From Acanthornis magna (Eukaryota; Chordata; Aves; Passeriformes; Acanthizidae): DNA of 64,000 nt. The position numbers were made by a program, and so were the translations under genes. The notes below the pieces were generated by a model. The model saw only the letters and a list, made by a program, of their open reading frames with translations, was not told where the DNA came from and ran no database searches. The stretch covers positions 18,082,001-18,146,000 of the forward strand of contig JAWUZG010000056.1 in assembly GCA_036785705.1 (NCBI GenBank). The letters run 5' to 3'. Of this stretch, positions 22,420 through 34,763 are shown in pieces; within the stretch, counting starts at the first letter, position 1; each line of letters starts with the position of its first letter.

Positions 22420-22702
22420 GTGAGTGGGGATTTCGCTGGAAATGTGTGAAAAAATGGAATTTAACAGAGGTTTGACCCTTTGGGGGATAGATGGGCCCTT
22501 GGTGCTGTGCAGGAGAAATTCCTGATGTAAACTTGGAAATCGTTCTGAGGGCTGGGGCATTTTATTCTGTTTTTAACCCAGCTCGGAATCCTTTCTGGGT
22601 AAGGAGTTTTGGTTCACAGGTGGGACTGGGGATGTCCTGGAGCACCAGAAATTGTCTCCAGGATTTGTGATTCCTGCTGGCTCCCCACGCCCTTCCTGGG
22701 GA

Positions 22703-23627
22703 TGGCAGCAGTGGGATGGGGTGGCAGCAGTGGGGTGAGGTGGCAGCAGTGGGATGGGATGGCATCAGTGGGATAAGGTGGCATCAGTGGGATGGGGTGG
22801 CATCGGTGGGATAAGGTGGCATCAGTGGGATAGGGTGGCAGCACTGGGATGGGGTGGCATCAGTGGGATAGGGTGGCAGCACTGGGATGGGGTGGCATCA
22901 GTGGGATAGGGTCGCAGCACTGGGATGGGATGGCACTGGTGGGATGGGGTGGCAGCAGTGGGATAGGATGGCAGCACTGGGATGGGGTGGCAGCACTGGG
23001 ATGGGGTGGCACTGGTGGGATGGGGTGGCAGCAGTGGGGTAGGGTGGCAGCAGTGGGAAGGGGTGGCATTGGTGGGAAGGGGTGGCAGCACTGGGATGGG
23101 GTGGCAGCACTGGGATAGGGTCGCAGCACTGGGACGGGGTGGCAGCACTGGGATGGGGTGGCAGTGGGATAAGGTGGCAGCAGTGGGGTAGGGTCACAGC
23201 AGTGGGATGGGGTGGCAGCACTGGGATGGGGTGGCAGCGCTGGGATGGGGTGGCACAAGTAGGATAAGGTGGCAGCAGTGGGATGGGGTGGCAGCGGGAT
23301 AGGGTCACAGCACTGGGATGGGGTGGCAGCAGTGGGATAGGGTGTCATCAGTGGGATAGGGTCACAGCACTGGGATGGGGTGGCAGCACTGGGATGGGGT
23401 GGCAGTGGGATAGGATCACAGCACTGGGATGGGGTGGCAGTGGGATAGGATCACAGCACTGGGATGGGGTGGCAGCGGTGGGATAAGGTGGCAGCAGTGG
23501 GATGGGGTGGCAGCACTGGGATGGGGTGGCAGCACTGGGATAGGGTCGCAGCACTGGGACGGGGTGGCAGCAGTGGGATGGGGTGGCATTAGTGGGGTAG
23601 GGTCGCAGCACTGGGATGGGGTGGAAG
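22703..23627. repeat. 19-bp G-rich minisatellite, ~48 copies
   Basis: Unit GGCAGCACTGGGATGGGGT with variants (CAGTGGGATAAGG, CACAGCACTGGGATG, units without CAGCA). The G-rich strand is the sense strand and it starts about 285 bp after the donor of the glycine-loop exon. Confidence 0.97.
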
Positions 23628-23639
23628 GTAAGGAATGCT

Positions 23640-24600
23640 AAACTCCCCCAAATTTTGGGAGTGAAGCTCCCACCCCTCAGCCAGGATTAATTTGAATATT
23701 TTAAAGATGATAACAGCACAGATGAGACTTTCCTGTTGAGAAAACTCTTTCTTATGCGTGGTGCAAAGTTTAAACTACAGAATGTAATATCTGATACTTA
23801 ATAGTCTGCAGTGGGGTATGAAAAATATTCCACTGGGAATTAAGAAATCCATACTTTGTAAGAAAGCCCTGAGGGAGTAATAAAGGTTTCCTCCAGAGAG
23901 CTATTTACCATATACAGTAACCCAGCATCCCATTAGGCTTTTGTTTATACCTTAGACATTTTAACTTTGATATTAACATTTTTTTTCCCCTAAAATGTTT
24001 TAAAAGCTACGGTGCATTTAGTTTAGTTTCTAATTGGCTGCCAACATTGCAAAACAACTCCTCCTTGCAGAAGGTTTAATGGAAATGGAGTTCCAAAGCC
24101 TCCAAGGAGCAAAATCCACTCGGAACGGAGTCTGAAAATCAGGTTGGCCTTGGGGGTGGAATGTGGTTCAGAAATCTCCTGGATGTTCTCCTGGAGAAGG
24201 ATGTTCCTAAACCAAGGAACCTGAGGAAATGGTGTTATTTTCCTGTTTTATTATGGGTATGAGAATGTGGAGCTTTAAATCTCAGTCAGTGACTTCTTGG
24301 TGTGAGAAGGAGAGAGAGCAGGTCCCTCCAGGGAATTTGGGTAGAAGGGGATGTGAAGGGGAATGTTCCCTGGTTGCCATCACCTCGTGTGTCTGAGGTG
24401 CTGTGATCCCTTCTGGATGGGTGCCTGTGGCATTCCCTGCGCAGGGAGAGGGAGAATTGCCCTGTGCAGGAGGGAAGGAGCCCTCTGCTGTGCCAGGGAC
24501 CATTCCTGTCCTTCCTCTTCCTTTCTGTCCCATTCTGATTGAAAGTCAGCAGCTGCAGGGACTGCAGAGTTCATTCCTGCAGTGCAGGGGTCATTCCAGC
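23640..24600. other. Intronic unique sequence
   Basis: AT-rich at 23690-24060, then mixed. No repeat array or coding match. Confidence 0.5.
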
Positions 24601-24607
24601 CTGCTTC

Positions 24608-25013
24608 AGGGAACAGGCACAGGACGGGCACAGAACGGGCACAGGCTGCAGGGAACGGGCACAGAACGGGCACAGGCTGCAGGGAACGGGCACAGGCTGC
24701 AGGGAATGGGCACAGCTCCAGGGAATGGGCACAGAACGGGCACAGGCTGCAGGGAACGGGCACAGAATGGGCACAGGCTGCAGGGAATGGGCACAGAACG
24801 GGCACAGGCTGCAGGGAATGGGCACAGCTCCAGGGAATGGGCACAGAATGGGCACAGGCTGCAGGGAACGGGCACAGAATGGGCACAGGCTCCAGGGAAC
24901 GGGCACAGAATGGGCACAGGCTGCAGGGAATGGGCACAGAACGGGCACAGGCTGCAGGGAACGGGCACAGCTCCAGGGAATGGGCACAGAACGGGCACAG
25001 GCTGCAGGGAACT
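24608..25013. repeat. GGGCACAGG minisatellite (~33-bp composite)
   Basis: Units GGGCACAGGCTGCAGGGAAC and GGGCACAGAACG alternate; some have AGCTCCAGGGAAT instead. Roughly 400 bp. Long frames in it on both strands reflect the repeat. Confidence 0.95.
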
Positions 25014-25062
25014 GGCACTGGGTGTGTGTGTGTGGATATTTTACACACTGTCATGGAGCCCT

Positions 25063-25425
25063 GGAATGGTTTGGGTTGGAAGGACCTCACAGCTCATCTC
25101 ATTCCCGGGCAGGGACACCTACCACGATCCTCGGGTGCTCCAGCCCAGCTTTGGACATTCCAGGGATCCAGGGGCAGCCACAGCTGCTCTGGGAATTCCA
25201 GCCCAGCCAGGAATTCCTTCCCCATATCCCAGCCCAAGCTCCCCTTTCCCAGTGGAAGCCATTCCCTGTGTCCTGTCCCTCCATCCCCTGTCCCCAGTCC
25301 CTCTCCAGCTCTCCTTCAGGCCCTGCCAGGGGCTCTGAGCTCTCCCTGGAGCCTTCCCTTGATCCAGGGGAACATTCCCAGCTCTCCCAGCCTGGCTCCA
25401 GAGCGGCTCCAGCGCCATGACAGAA
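25063..25425 (-). mobile_element. CR1-type LINE 3' fragment, reverse orientation
   Basis: Begins with GGAATGGTTTGGGTTGGAAG (25072), the reverse of the CR1 terminus, then the standard block order to CTCCCAGCCTGGCTCCAGAG (25386). Confidence 0.87.
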
Positions 25426-25439
25426 CTTCCCACCTTGGA

Positions 25440-26445
25440 GCAATCTCCCTTCCCAGAAGGTTCCCAGTCCTCCTGTCCAGCAGAGCATCCACACCCCGTG
25501 AGCCGATCAGCAATTCCAACCGGAATACTCCCAGGTAGCTGCACTGCCCCGGCCAGAGACAGCAGCCCAGAGATATTTTATTCCAGTAAATCAATGAACA
25601 TTTGTCAGGTAAAATTAATTGCAGAGGTTGGGCTCTTTTCCCCCTCGCAGCGCCGGGCTCGGGGAGGAGCGGCCGCGTGGCTATTGATCTGCAGCTGAGC
25701 AACGAGCCTGTCTGCGCCCTTTTTCCATTTTATTTCGTTATCCTTATCCCTTTTTTATTCCCCCTCTCGTCCCAGCTCTTTATCCTAACTCGTGTCCATT
25801 ATGGCAATGATATATTCCCGGCTCTCGGGGAACACGACAGCGCGTCGCAGGTCGCTGAGCAAAAAATTTCCCTGCCTCTCTTTTCCATGGGAATGGAGCA
25901 CTATCGGAATCGTTTATTGAGATTGAAGTATTGATCACTTCTCCTGCTCCCCCTGGCTGGAGGTGGGCTTGTTCTCTTTGGAAGGCTGTGTTTAGTTAGG
26001 AAATGGATTTCATTTATTTGGGTTCTTTACAGCTGCAGCTGCTTTATGGCTTGGAGAAGAGGTATCTTAGCTTTATTTTTATGACAGTATAATTATACTT
26101 TAGAAATACACTTGATTACTGTGTGTAGCAAAAATTGTTCCAGTATATTGGCTTGGCCAATATTGCTATACAAACAACTTTTCAGTCAATTGAGTCTGGT
26201 AAAAAATCAATACTTTATAGCAATATTTCTAGGGAGAACTTGCTGAATCTAAATGTTTTTCCTGTTCTAAAAAGAAGGGGTTTTATAGTTCTTTGACATC
26301 CTCGTCTCCCCCCTACCTTTTGATCCGCTATTTGCTTAATTAAGGAACGATAAAAATCCTAGTGTTAGATATGGCAAAACCAGTTAATTAGCCTTGCTGC
26401 TTTTTGGCTGCTTGCATGTGAGAAAATATGTGAGGAAATATGAAA
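25440..26445. other. Intronic unique sequence
   Basis: No tandem repeat. 25990-26420 is AT-rich with GCTTAATTAAGGAAC and CAGTTAATTAGCC words. No coding match. Confidence 0.5.
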
Positions 26446-26447
26446 CA

Positions 26448-27265
26448 AGCCCAAACTGTATACTGAATATTCCATGGGAGAGCGGGGACTATATATTGAA
26501 TAATCCATTGTAATTCAGGAATTGTATATTGGATATTCCATGGGAGAGCAAGGATCGTATACTGAATAATCCATTGGAATTCAGGGATTGTATATTGGAT
26601 ATTCCATGGGAGAGCAAGGATCGTATACTGAATAATCCATTGGAATTCAGGGATTATATATTGAATATTCTATTGGAATTTGGGGATTGTATATTGAATA
26701 TTCTATTGGAATTCAGGGATTGTATATTGAATATTCTTTTGGAATTCAGGGATTGTATATTGAATATTCTATTGGAATTTGGGGATTGTATATTGAATAT
26801 TCCATGGGAGAGCAGGGATTGTATATTGGATATTCCATGGGAGAGCAGGAATTATATATTGAATATTCCATGGGAATGCAGGGATTGTATATTGAATATT
26901 CCATTGGAATGCAGGGATTGTATATTGAGTATTCCATTGGAATGCAGGGATTGTATATTGAATATTCCATGGGAATGCAGGGATTGTATATTGGATATTC
27001 CATGGGAATGCAGGGATTGTATATTGGATATTCCATGGGAATGCAGGGATTGTATATTGGATATTCTATTGGAATTCAGGGATTGTATATTGAATATTCC
27101 ATTGGAATGCAGGGACTGTATATTGGATATTCTATTGGAATTCAGGGATTGTATATTGAATATTCCATCGGAATGCAGGGATTGGATTGTATATTGGATA
27201 TTCCATGGGAGAGCAGGAATTGTGTATTGAATATCAGAATTCAGGGATTGTATATTGAATATTCA
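26448..27265. repeat. 33-bp AT-rich minisatellite, about two dozen copies
   Basis: Unit: GGGATTGTATATTGAATATT followed by CCATTGGAATGCA. The period is 3 x 11, so frames stay open in several registers (an 11-residue repeat such as GLYIEYSIGMQ on +, and NPCIPMEYPIY on -). No start context, splice sites or homology support translation. Confidence 0.96.
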
Positions 27266-27269
27266 ATGC

Positions 27270-28330
27270 TGCTGGGGTGGAGAATGCACAGTTCAAGCTC
27301 TTTCCAGCAGAAGCAAACATCTGTATGGCAGAACATCCATGGATTTACTTCAATTGCTTTTTTTCTGGAGCAAATCATTGCCTGGTCAGTCCAAAAGCCA
27401 TGGAAAGGTTGTGCTTTGTGCTGCTGCTTTGGGCTCCAGCAGAGGCTGCTCTGAGGAGGTCTCTCCTTAGGTTAAGGATTTCCTTTGGGATGTGGATGGG
27501 CTTTGCCAGCCTCAGGAGAGCTCCTTTCAATTACTTAGACCTCACATCCTTGGCTGTGTAGGTTTTGAACCTAACTATTACCAAGTGGAGGTGTTTATCT
27601 CTGGCAAATAATTACTCTGTCAGGTTTTTCTCACATGATGTGTCTAAAGCATCATTATTTCCTTTCCACACAGGCAAAAGGAATGTTTTATTCTTATTTC
27701 CGGTTTTCTAGTTTTTGCTTTTCAAGGATAAGGGAGAGGTTGGATGTTCCAGGAGCTGTGTTTAGGGCATGGCGCAGCCTCCTGGGATTTATTTAGTGTG
27801 AGGTTTGTGACTCTGTGGCTTCTGCTGGAGTCTCCAGCAGCAGGAGCATAAAGCTCTGCACTCCAAGATAAACATAAAACCCCAACGATGCCGTCATTAA
27901 TTTGGGAGTTACCAGGATCTGGGAGAGAGGCAAGGAATGGGGAAATCAGTTCCCATCTTAGCAAAACGCTGGGAAAGCAGAAGGCTTCACTTTTAAGTTG
28001 AGTAATTGGGAGAGAAGTGGCTGTGGATGATGTCCCGCCCTGAGGAATTGGATAGCCTGGAAAACAGGGATAAATGGGGAAGCTTAATTTGCTGGAGCAA
28101 TTTCCTTGAGCAATTGTGCAGTTTGGTTGAACATTCCAGCATCTGCCCATGCCTTCATTCCCTATCTCAGCCAACCTTGGGGTGCCCCATTAGCACATTA
28201 AACACAGAGTGTGGGAGACAGCTGGGCCGGGGCTGTGTCTGCTCCACAGCCTGGAATCGTGGCCGGGAGCTGAGCATCCTCTGCACTGCTGGGGCATGGA
28301 GGCTGGAGGAGGCTGGGCTAGTGGAGAGGG
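27270..28330. other. Intronic unique sequence
   Basis: No tandem array, no gene recognised. Confidence 0.5.
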
Positions 28331-28334
28331 AGGT

Positions 28335-29058
28335 GGAGGGGATGGACTCTGTGTGCTGGGGTGGGGATGGAGGAGCTGGAGTTTGGTTATTGCCATGAGG
28401 AGCATTTCCATGTGCTGGGATGGGCATGGAGGAGCTGCAGTTTGGTGTTTCCATGTGCTGGGTTGGGGATGGAGGAGCTGCAGTTTGGTGTTCCCATGAG
28501 GAGCAGCTCCGTGTGCTGGGATGGGCATGGAGGAGCTGGAGTTTGGTTATTGCCATGAGGAGATTTCCATGTGCTGGGTTGGGGATGGAGGAGCTGCAGT
28601 TTGGGGTTCCATGAGGAGAATTTCCATGTGCTGGGATGGGGATGGAGGAGCTGCAGTTTGGGGTTCCATGAGGAGCATTTCCATGTGCTGGGATGGGGAT
28701 GGAGGAGCTGCAGTTTGGGGTTTCCATGTGCTGGGGTGGGGATGGAGGAGCTGCAGTTTGGTATTTCCATGTGCTGAGATGGGGATGGAGGAGCTGCAGT
28801 TTGGTGTTTCCATGTGCTGGGTTGGGGATGGAGGAGCTGGAGTTTGGTTATTCCCATGAGGAGCATTTCCATGTGCTGGGATGGGCATGGAGGAGCTGGA
28901 GTTTGGTGTTTCCATGTGCTGGGATGGGCATGGAGGAGCTGCAGTTTGGTGTTTCCATGTGCTGGGTTGGGGATGGAGGAGCTGGAGTTTGGTTATTCCC
29001 ATGAGGAGCATTTCCGTGTGCTGGGGTGGGGATGGAGGAGCTGGAGTTGGTTGTTGGA
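28335..29058. repeat. Minisatellite of ~57-78-bp units
   Basis: Core words ATGGAGGAGCTGCAGTTTGG and TTCCATGTGCTGGGATGGGG, with an optional TTATTGCCATGAGGAGCATT insert. About twelve units. Confidence 0.95.
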
Positions 29059-29059
29059 A

Positions 29060-29965
29060 TAGCTGGAGTTCATCTTTGACCATTCGAAGTCTTAAAATGG
29101 CACCTCCTGTAATTCTCATGTGCAGCTGTGGAGGTATTTCCCTTTATTTCCTCTCCAGGACCGCATCCATTTTCTGTTTCTCTCGTTTGGGTTAATTTTC
29201 AGTCCCACTGCAGAGCGTTGAACAGCCATAGCTGAGCGAGTTGGGAATGCCCCATGGACTCCATCCATTTCCAGTGGGGTTTAAACAAGACTGACCGGTG
29301 CCTGCTGGTCACTCCCTTCCCGTGACCCTGCCCCATCAAATCTGTTCTGCACAAAAGTGCATAAAATGAAGATAAAGTACCTCCTTCAGGTCTGACAAAA
29401 GCCATTCCTCTGCAGAGTGGGAGCTGCAGTGCAAGTAAATAAATGAATGGACAGCAATCACAGCCTAGTTGATGAAACTGTTCAATTAAAGCACAGGCAT
29501 TTACATGGTGTAATTTCCCTAAATTGCCAATGAGCCCCTTTAGACACAACCAGTGTTCAAATTGATTTCAGCATTGATTTTGGCTGAAGCTGATAAATTT
29601 CTGCTTGTTAGTTAAAGTAATTTTGCAGAAGACTTTGTAGTGCAGTATTGAAGTGTTCATTTAGCTGATGGTTAAAAGAGGAGTTATTTACAGAGGGCTC
29701 TACTGTTGGGCTGAGATGGGACAATTCCCCGGTCATCTTTTTACTTTTAATTTTTAAGCTTCAGTATCCAATCAATACGTTATTGAAACTGATTAAAATG
29801 TGTCCAGCCAGCTGCCTATGGCTGTTTAATTAGAAACTGGGTGATTCTTAAATTAAAGTTGTTTTGTTTGTGTTGGATGTCCAGAGCTGGGGAGATGAAG
29901 CGAACAGCGATCTAGAAAATGGGAATTTGTGCGGCAGTGAGTGAGCTGGGGGGAGAGCTGAGGGC
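29060..29965. other. Intronic unique sequence, AT-rich second half
   Basis: 29550-29870 is AT-rich with TTAAAGTAATTTT and CTGTTTAATTAG words. No repeat or coding match. Confidence 0.5.
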
Positions 29966-29967
29966 CT

Positions 29968-30112
29968 CACCCTCACAGGGAGGGATTTATTCCCAATATT
30001 CCCTGTGTCCTGTCCATCCATCTCTTGTCCCCAGTCCCTCTCCAGCTCTCCTGGAGCCCTTTGAGCTCTGAGCTCTCCCTGAACCCTTCTTCTCTCCAGG
30101 CTGAGCAACTCC
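29968..30112 (-). mobile_element. CR1-type LINE fragment, reverse orientation
   Basis: TCACAGGGAGGGATTTATTC, then CCTGTGTCCTGTCCATCCAT, then CTCTCCTGGAGCCCTTTGAG: CR1 blocks on the minus strand, shortened. Confidence 0.75.
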
Positions 30113-30259
30113 TCCTGTTGGCATCTTAATTCCTGCCACTAAAGAATGTGAGGTACTTTTTGGCCCCCACTCTGTTGCTTTAAATTTCTCTCCTAAATTG
30201 GTGATGGATTCATCCCAGGCTTTCTGTGTGGCTGTATCAGCCGGAGCTCAGGGCCATTC

Positions 30260-31378
30260 TGCTGCCTCCTGTCCTTGTTTAAAGCAGTTCAGACCCAGAA
30301 GGGGAGTCTATCCCTATGCCTGGAGCCTCCTGTCCATGTTTAAAGCGGTTCAAGCCCATCAGGTGAGCCCATCCCTGTTCCTGGAGCTTCCTGTCCTTGT
30401 TTAAAGCGGTTCAGACCCAGAAGGGGAGTCTATCCCTATGCCTGGAGCCTCCTGTCCATGTTTAAAGCGGTTCAAGCCCATCAGGTGAGCCCATCCCTGT
30501 TCCTGGAGCTTCCTGTCCTTGTTTAAAGCGGTTCAGACCCATCAGGTGAGCCCAGCCCTGTGCCCTGAGCCTCCTGTCCTTGTTTAAAGTGATTCAAACC
30601 CAGAAGGGGAGTCTATCCCTGTGCCCCGAGCCTCCTATCCTTGTTTTAAGTCATTCAAACTCATCAGGTGAGCCCAGCCCTGTGCCCTGAGCCTCCTGTC
30701 CTTGTTTAAAGTCATTCAAACTCATCAGGTGAGCCCAGCCCTGTGCCTGGAGCTCCTGTCCTTGTTTAAAGCGGTTCAAGCCCATCAGGTGAGCCCAGCC
30801 CTGTGCCTGGAGCTCCTGTCCTTGTTTAAAGTCATTCAGACCCAGCAGGTGAGCCCAGCCCTGTTCCTGGAGCCTCCTGTCCTTGTTTAAAGTCATTCAG
30901 ACCCAGCAGGTGAGCCCATCCCTGTGCCCCGAGCCTCCTATCCTTGTTTTAAGTCATTCAAACTCATCAGGTGAGCCCAGCCCTGTGTCCCGAGCCTCCT
31001 GTCCTTGTTTAAAGTCATTCAGACCCATCAGGTGAGCCCAGCCCTGTGCCCCGAGCCTCCTGTCCTTGTTTAAAGTCATTCAGACCCAGCAGGTGAGCCC
31101 ATCCCTGTGCCCTGAGCCTCCTGTCCTTGTTTAAAGTCATTCAGACCCATCAGGTGAGCCCATCCCTGTGCCTGGAGCTCCTGTCCTTGTTTAAAGTGGT
31201 TCAGATCCAGCAGGTGAGCCCAGCCCTGTGCCTGGAGCTCCTGTCCTTGTTTAAAGCGGTTCAAACCCAGCAGGTGAGCCCAGCCCTGTGCCCTGAGCCT
31301 CCTGTCCTTGTTTAAAGCGGTTCAGATCCAGCAGGTGAGCCCAGCCCTGTGCCCTGAGCCGCTCTGGGCTGTGCTGGG
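30260..31378. repeat. 61-bp minisatellite carrying splice-donor-like words
   Basis: About 18 units built from TCCTGTCCTTGTTTAAAGTC, ATTCAGACCCAGCAGGTGAG and CCCAGCCCTGTGCCTGGAGC. Fifteen units contain AGGTGAGC preceded by C; three have AAGGGGAGTC instead. Each also has a pyrimidine-rich stretch ending in AAAG about 20 nt before the donor-like word. Confidence 0.96.
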
Positions 31379-32630
31379 GCTCGGGGTGGCTGCTGGGGTG
31401 CTGGTGGCTCCACACTGCTCCAGCTCCGTGGTGGCTCCAGCCTGTCCGAGCCCTCAGGAATGGGTCTGACGTGGGATGGGCACAGGGAGAAAGGCTGGCC
31501 AAGGCTGCAGAGGTTAACCCTCAATGCTTGGCTGCAGGAGAGGACAAGGACTCACTGAAGGGGTGACACATGGGGACAGGAGCAGGTCACAGGGTCCTTC
31601 CCTGGGCCTGGATTCCAGTACAGGGCTGGGTTCAGTGAGACACTGCTGCTCCTTCCTGCAGCCTCTGGTGCCACTCGTGCTCTTTTTCAGGAGTTCAGCC
31701 CTCAGATTCCCCTATTTGCTGTTTATTTGCTGCTCCCCCAGCAAATCATTGTGCTCTCGGTGCTCGAGCATCTGCAGTGGCATTTCAGAGGGAGGGGATG
31801 CTGTGCTCTGAACCAGCACAGCCCCATCAGAGCTCCTTTGGACAGCTGCTGTGCACTTTCCCTGCTCTAACAGCCCCAGAGTCAGCCTAATGTGTCTGCA
31901 ATTGCGGGAGGCAGCAACTGGCAAAGTGGTGATTTCCTGGGAACAATCTCAATTCCTTTCCTTAATGGCCGTGGGGTACGTGACACTGCCGTGGCACTGC
32001 CACAGCCTGACCAGGAGCATGGCACACAGCAGTGCCAGGCAGGCAAGAGGGGAAAGGAGAAAATGGGCAGTAAAGCAGAAGTGTGGGTGATTTTTTGTGT
32101 GGGGCTGGCAGCTGGGGGCTGGCATGGTCTGGCAGGGTCTGGTTCCCCTGCACGGCACCAACGCTGCCTTTGCTTCTGATTATTTCTCATCAGTGTCCTC
32201 GTTCTGTGCCCTCGTGGCTGAGGGTGCTGTGATCACAGCTTTTTCTGCTCACCTCAGAGCTCAAATGAGGAGCTTCAAGCTCTTATTTCGGTTTGGAAAT
32301 CCTTGGCCTGGTTCCCTTTGGTGTGTGGCTGGGTGGGTCTGGAGACCTTCCTTTGCAGCTCCTCAGCGCAGTGCTGGGACCAAACCAGGGGGAATGGGAC
32401 AAGATTTTCTGTCCTTTTTGGGTGAAATGATGTCCTCCTGTTTTTAACAAACGTGTGCAGTGAGTACAGCCCAGGGTGTGAAATAGGAGAAAGGAACCGA
32501 AATTTTCACTTCTATTTTGACTCTGTGGCCTGAGGTTGCACCTTGGGAAGTTCAGATGGACTCCGGGAGAAACCTCTTGGCCAGAAAGGAGGAGCTCTGG
32601 TGCTGCAGCAATGGGACAGGCAGGGAATCT
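31379..32630. other. Intronic sequence, G/C-rich
   Basis: No tandem repeat after the array. No coding match seen. Confidence 0.45.
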
Positions 32631-32634
32631 CCAT

Positions 32635-32760
32635 CCCGGGGAGGAATTTCTCCCCACTATCCATCCCACCCACCCTGGGAAGCCATTCCCTGTGCCCTGT
32701 CCCTCCATCCCCTGTCCCCAGCCCCTGTCCCCCCAGCCTGGGCTGTCCCTGGGCCGAGGG
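32635..32760 (-). mobile_element. CR1-type LINE fragment, reverse orientation
   Basis: GGGAAGCCATTCCCTGTGCC then CTGTCCCTCCATCCCCTGTC match the minus-strand CR1 block; short and diverged. Confidence 0.65.
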
Positions 32761-32764
32761 CAGC

Positions 32765-34460
32765 GCTGCATTCCTGCATCCCACGGCGCTCAGTGCTGTC
32801 TCTCCCAGGCTGTCACTCCATCACTTTGTCATATTTGCTGATGTGGGTTGTATTTCCAGAGAGGGAAGGACTGACTCATTGGCACGGCAGGCAGGTCACG
32901 GCTTTCCCTTGAATCACTGAGCCTTGCCAAGGAATCTCTTATTGATTGGAAATTGTTTCCGTGGCCGTGGGGGGAGAAACAGCAGCCTGGGTGCTGGTGG
33001 CCGGAGGGAGCAGATGGGAAGCACATCCTGAGCTGCTCCAGGCTCCTCCAGGGCTGTTCTGAGCACGAGAGACTCATTCTGATCCTTTTTGGCTTCTAGG
33101 TAGAGACTGTGTTTATTTTAATATAATAATAACATCAATTGGTAGTGAGAAGTTCTTGTGTTTGATGAGAAAAGCTGTTGGAAAAAGCTCAGGGATCTCT
33201 GCAGACTCAGCCCCTGCTCGTGATGGGAGCACTGTGAATCACTCACACGTGGGCAAGGGGTTTGCAATTAAAAATTAGAAAACTATTTAAATTAAAAATT
33301 AGAAATTTTTAGAATTTTAGAATTTTGCAGTTAAAAATTAGAGAACCATGGGGTTTCCCTCAAGTTGCCTTAATTTTGCGGCCTGCAGTTGGTTCTTTGC
33401 TCACCCTGGAAGGAATTACCCCACAGCCCCAGCACCCTGCAGCTCCACTGGGCTTTGGGTGAAATTCCTCGCAGGGAAGAGATGAAATTGTTGGTCTGAG
33501 AGAAGTGTTTCATTTGCCATCTAAGCCATTTATTGAGAATTTTTTAGCTATTTATTAAGAATCTCGTGCAAGTTCTCTAAAGTTGGATTTGTTCTCCTTC
33601 TGTGGTAAGTGAATAGAAACTCACCATATTCAAGGTATGAATTTTTGGCATTAATTATTAGGATGGGCTGTGGTTTATTCCACGAAGAGCCCAAAGTGCT
33701 GACATTTCTCCTTGGTTTTCTTTACCTCAGGAACCATGAAACAGGGACTGTGGTTTTCAGTTCCCTTTTCCCTCAAACCAGGACCCAGCTGCTTCTGACG
33801 CTTTCGGTTTTGAATTTGCTTTCCTGTAGGAGCACATCTCCCGCCCGGGGTGGGGTGCAGATTCTGAGGAGTTGGCAGATCCCCCAAAGCCCTGTTGCAC
33901 TTTTCCAGGATATTGATTTGTGTTTTCTGGGGCACAGGGGATGCACACTCATCACCAGTTGATCTGCCTTGGCTGCAGGGCTTTGTTCGAGCCTTTGTTC
34001 ACCATCTCTCTTATTTATTCTCCAAAATAAGGCATTTTTTGGCCACAGCACCTCTGTGGCTCTCCCTGAGGGATGCTTTGCTCTTCTAGCAGAGTTCTGT
34101 GGAGGCCTTGGCTCATGTGGGGCCCTACAGGGTTTCAGTGTCTGGGGATGTGGAATTTTGCCCTTTTCTCTGCCTGGTTTTACAGTGATGGGTTTGGTTC
34201 CTTCGCTTTTGGAGGTGGCACCGAGATCTGGGAGGTGACCCTTGAGATGAGGCTTTGGGTGGGAATGTTGATTTAATCTCCTCACAGCCACCCATGGATC
34301 GACTGAAAGTCGGGTTTTCCTCATGCTGTGCTCTTTATCTGTGGGGGTTTTTTTGTTCACCCCTCAGAAGCTGCATAAAGGTATTAAATTCAGCCCAAAA
34401 TGACCAATTCCCCCTTCAATCCCACAGAACATCCAAGAAAACCCTTTTTCCCTGCCCACT
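32765..34460. other. Intronic unique sequence
   Basis: Local AAATTAGAA repeats at 33265-33345. No array and no coding match. Confidence 0.5.
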
Positions 34461-34469
34461 CATGAGAAG

Positions 34470-34640
34470 GGGTAATTACTGCAGCGACTCCAGCCTAATT
34501 TGAAGTGTTAGCTGTTAATTAAAGCAGCGCACAGGTGTAGGGTTGTCTTTTGGTGTAACCAAAGCTCCCATTGAGCCTCCATTAATCACTTTACAGTTAT
34601 TGTGCTGGGGAAGGGCAGGACAACTGAGATGCTGGATCAG
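34470..34640. promoter_or_regulatory. Candidate conserved non-coding island
   Basis: Dense TAATTAC, GTTAATTAAAGC, CACAGGTG and CCATTAATCAC words in sequence free of repeats, next to the CTCF-like site. Inference from composition only. Confidence 0.3.
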
Positions 34641-34763
34641 CCTGGAGTAAACAAATTCCCATCCTCCTGGCATTCCACGAGCTCCCCGCTCCTTTGTGAT
34701 CCAAGCCCCAGCCGTAATTAAATGTTAAATTGGTGCTGTCAGTGCTCTGTAAACCAAACCAGG

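Noticed and set aside
24403..25538. Overlapping 293-318-codon frames
   Set aside because: They combine the GGGCACAGG minisatellite with a reverse CR1 fragment.
26529..27454. Long plus frames (233 and 255 codons) with 11-residue repeats
   Set aside because: Period is 33 bp, so stops are avoided automatically. The tail beyond the array shows no homology.
30260..31378. Regular repeats that could be mistaken for a CRISPR array
   Set aside because: No unique spacers: the whole 61 bp is repeated, and the setting is a vertebrate intron.
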